A DNA stretch of 12,009 nucleotides from positions 1 to 12,009 of the forward strand of contig JAPLUJ010000203.1 of assembly GCA_026397695.1 (NCBI GenBank), written 5' to 3'. Below, piece after piece: positions 7,567 to 12,009 of this stretch. The position numbers and the translations under genes were made by a program. Numbering within the stretch: the stretch's first letter is position 1; every line of letters starts with the position of its first letter. The notes below the pieces were generated by a model. That model made no database searches, was not told where the DNA came from, and worked only from the letters and a program-made list of their open reading frames with translations. This stretch comes from Verrucomicrobiota bacterium. GTDB lineage: Bacteria > Verrucomicrobiota > Verrucomicrobiia > Verrucomicrobiales > Akkermansiaceae.

Positions 7567-9873
7567 ATGAAACCGATTCAATTTACAAAGTTCCTTGCTC
7601 AGTGCAGTTCCCTGCATTCGTTCCGTGTCGCGCTTGCCGCTCCGGCACTGCTGCTCACCTTCGCCACCGCCCAGGCTGGCTCTCCCGCGGCTCCCACGGC
7701 TCCCGCCGAGGAGGTGCCCTTGTCCAACTGGATCGGCTTCACCATCGGCGGCGCGTTCGTCAATGGCGATGATGCCGCCATGAGGCAACGCACCCATACC
7801 AATGGCGACTTTTACGGGGGCATCGATTCGTTGCAATTTTCCAAGGCGGTCAATGACTCCACCACACTGACGCTTGACGGGCATGCCCTGCCGGGTCTTG
7901 AAGACTATGAATTCAACATAAATATCGAAAAGACCGATGTCGGCTACATCAAAGCCGGATACAAACAATTCCGTACTTGGTATGATGCTTCCGGGGGATA
8001 TCTCGAAGGAGCCAATATGATCGGAGTCGGCAATCAATTTAACGACGAGCAGTCCATTGATCGCGGCGAGATTTACTTCGAGGCGGGCCTGCGCATGGAA
8101 AAACTCCCGGAGATAACGTTCTCATACAGGCATTTGTGGCGGAATGGTCAAAAGGATTCCACCTGCTGGGGCGATACGCAAAGCAACGCGGGTTGGGGTG
8201 GTGCTCCGGGCACTCAGAATTTTGCCTTCAAGCTTATGCCTGCGCTATGGGATATTGACGAGTCAACCGATATTTTCGAACTCGATGTTGAGCACACCTT
8301 GGGTAACACCGATATTGGCATGGGCTTGGTGTTTGAAAGCTATAACCTTGACAATTCCCGCTACACTCCGCGCTGGGGCAATCAACCGAAAGTCAATGGC
8401 GGCTCCACTACCAAAGCCGATACCATGATAGGCGTCAACGAAATCAATCTTACAGAGAAGACCGATGCTGACATCTTTGCCAGTCATATCCACAGCGTGA
8501 CCCGCTTTAATGACAAGGCATGGCTATCTTTCGCGGCCTCATACAGTAACATGGATACTGATATCGGTGGAGGGTCCCGGACGTGGGGCAAGTATTGGGC
8601 AAATCCCGTGCCTCCTGCAGTGACCGGAGACTCGAACAAACCGACGATACGCGATTACGCCTACGACCAGATGAGCGGTGGCAGTAGCGTCAACCAGTTC
8701 ATCGCCAATCTCAACTTCATGTGGGTTCCGGTGCAGGATCTGACCGTCACGCCCTCGTTGCGTTATGAAAACGAGAGTATCGACACCTTCAGTAAATTCA
8801 GGGCCTTCAATACCAACCAAACGTGGCAGGGTCTTGAGTCGCTCGCTGCCTATACGGACAAGGATTCCACCACGGGTGCCCTTGATCTCCGCTACACCGG
8901 CTTCTCCGATATCGTGCTCTTCGCCAAAGGCCAGTGGGGCCGGGAGAACGAGGACGTCCTCCGCAAGGACCGCTACATGACGGATGGCACGGGCGTCCCC
9001 GATGCCGATCTAGACGGTGAATTCCTCTCCTCGGACATCCAGATTGACGAGCAGGAATATGTGCTCGGTGCCAACTGGTATGCACGTAGCAACCTGAGTT
9101 TTGCTCTACAAGGCATACACAGTGAGCGCGATCAATCGCTCGACCATTACGAGGGCAATGAGCAGTATGCGAGTGCGCAGGCCCCGCTTCCCGGAGGAGC
9201 CAACAACTTCCGCCCGATCATGACCGAGCATAATGTCGAAATTGACGATCTCAGTGTCCGCATGACCTGGCGTCCGATGAGCAATCTCTCGTTGGTGACC
9301 CGCTACGATTATCGTCACACCGAGATTGAAAACAGGGGCATCAACTGGTCCAAGAATGCCGCACCTACTACCACCAGCCCTAACATTGACCCCGCGGTTA
9401 TCTATCCAACCGTCGAGAGCGGCGACATCGCCTCCCACATCGTGAGTCAGAGCGTCACTTGGAGCCCGACGGCGCGGTTCTACCTCCAGGGCAACGCGAG
9501 TTGGATCCGTTCGGAAACCAAGACGCCGGAGACTTACACCGGCAATTCGGACAGCGACTACTTTATGGGCAGCCTGACGGCGGGTTACGCGATTGATGAC
9601 CGCACGGACATCACGGCAAGTTATACCTACTACGGGGCCAGCAATTATGCCAACAGCACAAATTACTATGGTGCCAACACCATGGGCTACGGTCTGAACA
9701 CCGAGGAACACGCTGTCAGCCTGACCCTCACCCGGTTGCTCACCCCCAGCATGATTTGGAACCTGCGCTACGCCTACATCACCAGCAACACCGATCCGAT
9801 GCCGGATCAATCCGGCGGCTACAACGACTTTGACGCCCACATGATCTCAACAGGCTTGCAAATCCGCTTCTAA
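7567..9873 (+). CDS. MtrB/PioB-like outer-membrane beta-barrel protein
   Basis: Predicted large outer-membrane porin of 768 aa that would sheathe the preceding multiheme cytochrome. A signal peptide occupies about residues 1-38 (core VALAAPALLLTFATAQA). The mature part is made of alternating amphipathic strands rich in Tyr, Trp, Asn and Asp, with paired turns such as ADIFASHIHSVTRF, TVTPSLRYENESID and TLTRLLTPSMIWNLRYAYI. It ends in STGLQIRF; a C-terminal Phe is the usual signal for BAM insertion. Length, composition and position next to an MtrA/DmsE-like gene fit the MtrB/PioB decaheme-associated family (about 700 aa, 26 strands in Shewanella MtrB). The N-terminal CXXC of Shewanella MtrB is absent; I see only one cysteine in the mature protein (in DSTCWGD). 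No Shine-Dalgarno; the leader is CA-rich. Identification rests on architecture and context more than on strongly conserved motifs. Confidence 0.8.
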   Translation: MKPIQFTKFLAQCSSLHSFRVALAAPALLLTFATAQAGSPAAPTAPAEEVPLSNWIGFTIGGAFVNGDDAAMRQRTHTNGDFYGGIDSLQFSKAVNDSTTLTLDGHALPGLEDYEFNINIEKTDVGYIKAGYKQFRTWYDASGGYLEGANMIGVGNQFNDEQSIDRGEIYFEAGLRMEKLPEITFSYRHLWRNGQKDSTCWGDTQSNAGWGGAPGTQNFAFKLMPALWDIDESTDIFELDVEHTLGNTDIGMGLVFESYNLDNSRYTPRWGNQPKVNGGSTTKADTMIGVNEINLTEKTDADIFASHIHSVTRFNDKAWLSFAASYSNMDTDIGGGSRTWGKYWANPVPPAVTGDSNKPTIRDYAYDQMSGGSSVNQFIANLNFMWVPVQDLTVTPSLRYENESIDTFSKFRAFNTNQTWQGLESLAAYTDKDSTTGALDLRYTGFSDIVLFAKGQWGRENEDVLRKDRYMTDGTGVPDADLDGEFLSSDIQIDEQEYVLGANWYARSNLSFALQGIHSERDQSLDHYEGNEQYASAQAPLPGGANNFRPIMTEHNVEIDDLSVRMTWRPMSNLSLVTRYDYRHTEIENRGINWSKNAAPTTTSPNIDPAVIYPTVESGDIASHIVSQSVTWSPTARFYLQGNASWIRSETKTPETYTGNSDSDYFMGSLTAGYAIDDRTDITASYTYYGASNYANSTNYYGANTMGYGLNTEEHAVSLTLTRLLTPSMIWNLRYAYITSNTDPMPDQSGGYNDFDAHMISTGLQIRF

Positions 9874-9895
9874 TCTGCCAAATTATCCCGGCAGA
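9874..9895 (+). other. Short hairpin between the barrel and monoheme cytochrome genes
   Basis: TCTGCC (9874-9879) and GGCAGA (9890-9895) are perfect inverted copies with a 10-nt loop, starting directly after the barrel gene's stop codon. There is no T-run, so it is unlikely to be a strong terminator. It could stabilise the upstream mRNA or set unequal expression of the barrel and the small cytochrome. That role is inferred. Confidence 0.3.
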
Positions 9896-9931
9896 CCCAC
9901 CCGCAAATCAAAACACACAATTATCACCACC

Positions 9932-10243
9932 ATGAAAATGAAAATGTCACTCGTTTCGATCGCCTGTTTGCTGGCCGCTCCGCTGGCCTTCGGCGATGCT
10001 GCTGAAGTTTATGCCAAGAACTGTGCCTCGTGCCACGCCAAGGATGGCACCGGCAACACAGTCATGGGCAAGAAAAGCAAGGTGAAAGACTACACCGATG
10101 CCAAAGTCCAAGCGTCGTTCACCGATGCCGAAGCCCTCAAGGCCATCCTCGAAGGCAAGGACAAGATGAAAGGCTACAAGGACAAAATCACCGCTGAAGA
10201 AGCCGCCGCCCAAGTCAAATTCATCCGCGCCTTCAAGAAATAA
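9932..10243 (+). CDS. Small periplasmic monoheme cytochrome c
   Basis: Class I-type cytochrome c of 103 aa, likely a soluble periplasmic electron shuttle. Residues 1-21 form a signal peptide (MKMKMSLVSIACLLAAP, cleavage near AFG-DAAE). A cysteine at position 12 sits inside the hydrophobic core and is too early to be a convincing lipobox. The mature protein of about 82 residues has the usual layout: an N-terminal helix (AAEVYAKNC), heme motif CASCH at 31-35, a lysine-rich middle (GKKSKVKDY), a probable axial Met79 in KDKMKGYKDK, and a C-terminal helix (AEEAAAQVKFIRAFKK). It is strongly lysine-rich, so it could dock on acidic partners. It lies 58 bp after the barrel gene and is followed by a strong terminator, which makes it probably the last gene of the mtrA-like/mtrB-like transcript. 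Partners are inferred from context. Confidence 0.9.
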   Translation: MKMKMSLVSIACLLAAPLAFGDAAEVYAKNCASCHAKDGTGNTVMGKKSKVKDYTDAKVQASFTDAEALKAILEGKDKMKGYKDKITAEEAAAQVKFIRAFKK

Positions 10244-10322
10244 TCCTGCACAATGCGAGTGGTTGTGGTTGCCAGCCAGCCGCTGCTTCCTGAGAGGGCT
10301 CGTATCGAGGAATCATAACACG

Positions 10323-10354
10323 GCGGGGCTTCGGTGACGAGGCCCCGCTTTCTT
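10323..10354 (+). terminator. Strong intrinsic terminator after the monoheme cytochrome gene
   Basis: The arms GCGGGGCTTCG (10323-10333) and CGAGGCCCCGC (10338-10348) form an 11-bp stem with a single G-U pair, closed by the GNRA tetraloop GTGA (10334-10337). TTTCTT follows at 10349-10354. It lies about 80 bp after the cytochrome stop codon and 29 bp before the next start codon, so it separates the outer-membrane genes from the inner-membrane cytochrome gene. Confidence 0.88.
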
Positions 10355-10383
10355 ACTCCCAAGACCCGGCACACACCTAAATC

Positions 10384-11889
10384 ATGAGCGAAGAAATTTC
10401 TCCCGGCACCACTTCCACCGCGCTGCCCACCCGCCTCAGCCACCTGCACAACTGGCTCAGCCTGGCTGGCCTGGTGCTTGCGGTATCCGCTTTTTTTGCC
10501 TTTGTCCTGTTGTTTTCGGTGGACATTTTCGCCGCGCACGCGAACCCCTACATGGGTATTCTCGCCTACGTCGTGGCACCCATGTTCCTGCTCACAGGCT
10601 TGGCCATGACCTTGCTGGGCTATATTCTGGAATCCCGCAGAATCCCCAAAGGCCAGCCCGAACTCGCTTCCAGCTTCGTCCTGCACGTCAATCTGTCACG
10701 CAAACGTGACCGCCGCCTGTTGGTCGGCTTCGTCGGTGGCAGCTTGGGATTCTTCTTCCTAACAGCCCTTGGCAGCTATCAAACATATCACATGACCGAA
10801 ACCAATTCCTTCTGCGGCGAGGTCTGTCATACTCCGATGGAGCCGCAGTTCAAGGCTTACCAGCACTCGGCCCATGCCAGGGTGGCTTGCGTCGCCTGCC
10901 ATGTGGGACCGGGAGCAGGTGCCTATATCCGCACCAAGGTCAGCGGCATGCGCCAACTCTATCATACAATCCTCGGCGATTTCAAGCGCCCGATCCAACT
11001 TCACAACGTGAACCAGCGACCGGCGCAGGAAACCTGCCAATCCTGCCACTGGTCGCAAAAACACACCGGCGACCTGCAGAAAACCTACAAGCACTTCCTA
11101 TCCGACGAGACCAACACGCCCTTCACCGTGCAAATGGTGCTCAAAGTGGGTGGCAGCGACCCGGTGCTGGGCCCGGTGGAAGGCATCCACTCGCACATGA
11201 ATGTTTCTAACAAAATAGAGTTCATCACCACCGATGAAGCACGGCTCAACATCCCCTGGGTGCGCGTCACCGACCCCAATGGCAAGGTGACGGAATACCG
11301 CACCGAGGATTTCAAGGATGATATTTCCCAGCATGCGATCCGTACCATGGATTGCATGGATTGCCACAACCGCCCGTCCCACAAATACCTCACCCCCAAC
11401 GCCGCCGTGGATCGATCCATGGCCTTCGGCCGCATCGATCCAGCTATCCCCTGGGCCAAAGCCAAAGTGGTCAAGGCACTGGTCCAACCGTATGCCACCC
11501 GCGAAGAAGCCAACCAAAAAATCGCCAGCCTGCTGCGCGCGGATTTCCCGGATGACAAACGCGTGGACGCCTTGATCGCCGAAACCCAGGCAATCTATAA
11601 CATCAATTTTTTCCCCGAGATGAAAGCGGACTGGCGCATTCACCCGGACCACATCGGCCACAAGGACACCAACGGTTGCTTCCGCTGCCACGATGGCAAA
11701 CACCTGGCCAGCGACGGCAAGAGTTCCATCAAGGGCAGCGATTGCAATGCCTGCCATATCATTGTGGCCCAGGGAGCCGGCAAGGAACTCGAAAAAGTCA
11801 TTCCGCAAGGCATGAACTTTTTCCACATCGATGCGGAAAACTCCGATCCCACATGCGCCGAGTGCCACACCGGCCAGACGCAGGAGTAA
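10384..11889 (+). CDS. Inner-membrane NapC/NirT (ImcH-like) heptaheme c-type cytochrome
   Basis: Predicted quinol-linked inner-membrane cytochrome of 501 aa. Three hydrophobic helices lie at about residues 24-49, 56-82 and 112-131; the rest should be periplasmic. Seven heme motifs: CGEVCH at 144-149 (three intervening residues, CX3CH), then CVACH 169, CQSCH 218, CMDCH 324, CFRCH 432, CNACH 454 and CAECH 491. The first heme region, FCGEVCHTPMEPQFKAYQ, followed by SAHARVACVACHVGPGAGA and TKVSGMRQ, follows the NapC/NirT layout. Heme count, length and multiple N-terminal helices resemble Geobacter ImcH more than tetraheme CymA/NapC, which has one helix. Long heme-free segments (about 223-323 and 329-431) may be extra domains or loops. 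It would pass quinol electrons to the periplasmic and outer-membrane cytochromes encoded upstream. The leader is CA-rich without Shine-Dalgarno. Family is firm; direction of electron flow is inferred. Confidence 0.87.
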   Translation: MSEEISPGTTSTALPTRLSHLHNWLSLAGLVLAVSAFFAFVLLFSVDIFAAHANPYMGILAYVVAPMFLLTGLAMTLLGYILESRRIPKGQPELASSFVLHVNLSRKRDRRLLVGFVGGSLGFFFLTALGSYQTYHMTETNSFCGEVCHTPMEPQFKAYQHSAHARVACVACHVGPGAGAYIRTKVSGMRQLYHTILGDFKRPIQLHNVNQRPAQETCQSCHWSQKHTGDLQKTYKHFLSDETNTPFTVQMVLKVGGSDPVLGPVEGIHSHMNVSNKIEFITTDEARLNIPWVRVTDPNGKVTEYRTEDFKDDISQHAIRTMDCMDCHNRPSHKYLTPNAAVDRSMAFGRIDPAIPWAKAKVVKALVQPYATREEANQKIASLLRADFPDDKRVDALIAETQAIYNINFFPEMKADWRIHPDHIGHKDTNGCFRCHDGKHLASDGKSSIKGSDCNACHIIVAQGAGKELEKVIPQGMNFFHIDAENSDPTCAECHTGQTQE

Positions 11890-11934
11890 GTCGATCTTGA
11901 TGAACAAAAGTGACGCTTCAGGTCGTATCGTAGT

Positions 11935-11975
11935 TGGAGTCGCCGACTCCAGACCGTGGGCGGAACGTCCCGCTC
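11935..11975. repeat. Two adjacent hairpins, candidate dispersed intergenic repeat
   Basis: TGGAGTCG (11935-11942) and CGACTCCA (11944-11951) form a perfect 8-bp inverted repeat around a single C. Seven bases further, GGGCGG (11958-11963) pairs with CCGCTC (11970-11975) with one G-U around a 6-nt loop. No T-run follows, so this is not a standard terminator. The layout, two GC-rich hairpins in a gene-free gap, resembles REP-type or other short dispersed repeats. Only one copy is in the window, so repetition is inferred. The rest of 11890-12009 holds no supported gene. Confidence 0.4.
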
Positions 11976-12009
11976 CGTGCCGCAGTCACATTATTGCGTA
12001 AATCTGGCA

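Noticed and set aside
9106..9840. Long antisense open frames, such as 9106-9840, 6728-7501 and 11098-11907 on the minus strand
   Set aside because: They lie fully opposite strongly supported cytochrome and barrel genes, show no recognisable domains and follow the codon phase of the + strand genes, as expected for GC-rich shadows.
9932..9988. Monoheme cytochrome as a lipoprotein through Cys12
   Set aside because: The stretch before the cysteine is too short for a lipoprotein signal and the hydrophobic core continues past it to a normal signal peptidase I site.
11900..12001. 33-aa open frame after the heptaheme cytochrome gene
   Set aside because: It has no family resemblance or ribosome binding site and runs through two inverted repeats; more likely a translated intergenic repeat.
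1..12009. CRISPR arrays, tRNA or rRNA genes, insertion sequences, riboswitches
   Set aside because: I saw no regularly spaced repeats, no tRNA-like cloverleaf with a T-loop, no transposase-like protein and no known riboswitch core. All long segments are accounted for by coding genes.

Overview
This is a GC-rich, densely coded bacterial segment in which every supported gene lies on the + strand. The gene set, the scarcity of Shine-Dalgarno sites, and the pairing of a Wza-type export protein with a periplasmic PDZ protein and a tail-specific protease suggest the Planctomycetes-Verrucomicrobia-Chlamydiae superphylum, most likely Verrucomicrobiota. That assignment is an inference from gene content, not a database result.

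Layout. (1) 1-1546, envelope genes: the Ala/Pro-rich C-terminus of an upstream protein, a short single-SLBB polysaccharide export protein, and a secreted PDZ protein, followed by a hairpin with a T-run (1500-1546). (2) 1580-6472, a tightly spaced housekeeping run: a Prc-type tail-specific protease whose C-terminal domain is thrown out of frame by one base at an A5 tract (about 3347-3351), a YggS/PLPBP-family protein, and RecG helicase. (3) 6473-6655, an AT-rich promoter-like gap with two inverted-repeat elements, leading into a G-poor, CA-rich leader. (4) 6656-11889, an electron-transfer locus: an MtrA/DmsE-like multiheme lipoprotein with eight heme motifs, an MtrB/PioB-like outer-membrane barrel, a small monoheme cytochrome c, a strong terminator, and an inner-membrane NapC/ImcH-like cytochrome with three TM helices and seven heme motifs. 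(5) 11890-12009, a gene-free tail holding two adjacent hairpins that look like a dispersed intergenic repeat.

How it fits together. Region 4 has parts for a complete electron path. The NapC/ImcH-like protein would take electrons from the quinone pool, the monoheme cytochrome could shuttle them across the periplasm, and the MtrA-like wire inside the MtrB-like barrel would carry them across the outer membrane (or the reverse, for oxidation of an external donor). No extracellular MtrC/OmcA-type terminal cytochrome is visible here. The main points of interest are the short, apparently lipidated eight-heme MtrA-like protein, the non-standard heme motifs (CX4CH and CX3CH), the missing CXXC in the barrel protein, the terminator that splits the locus, and the frameshifted protease.
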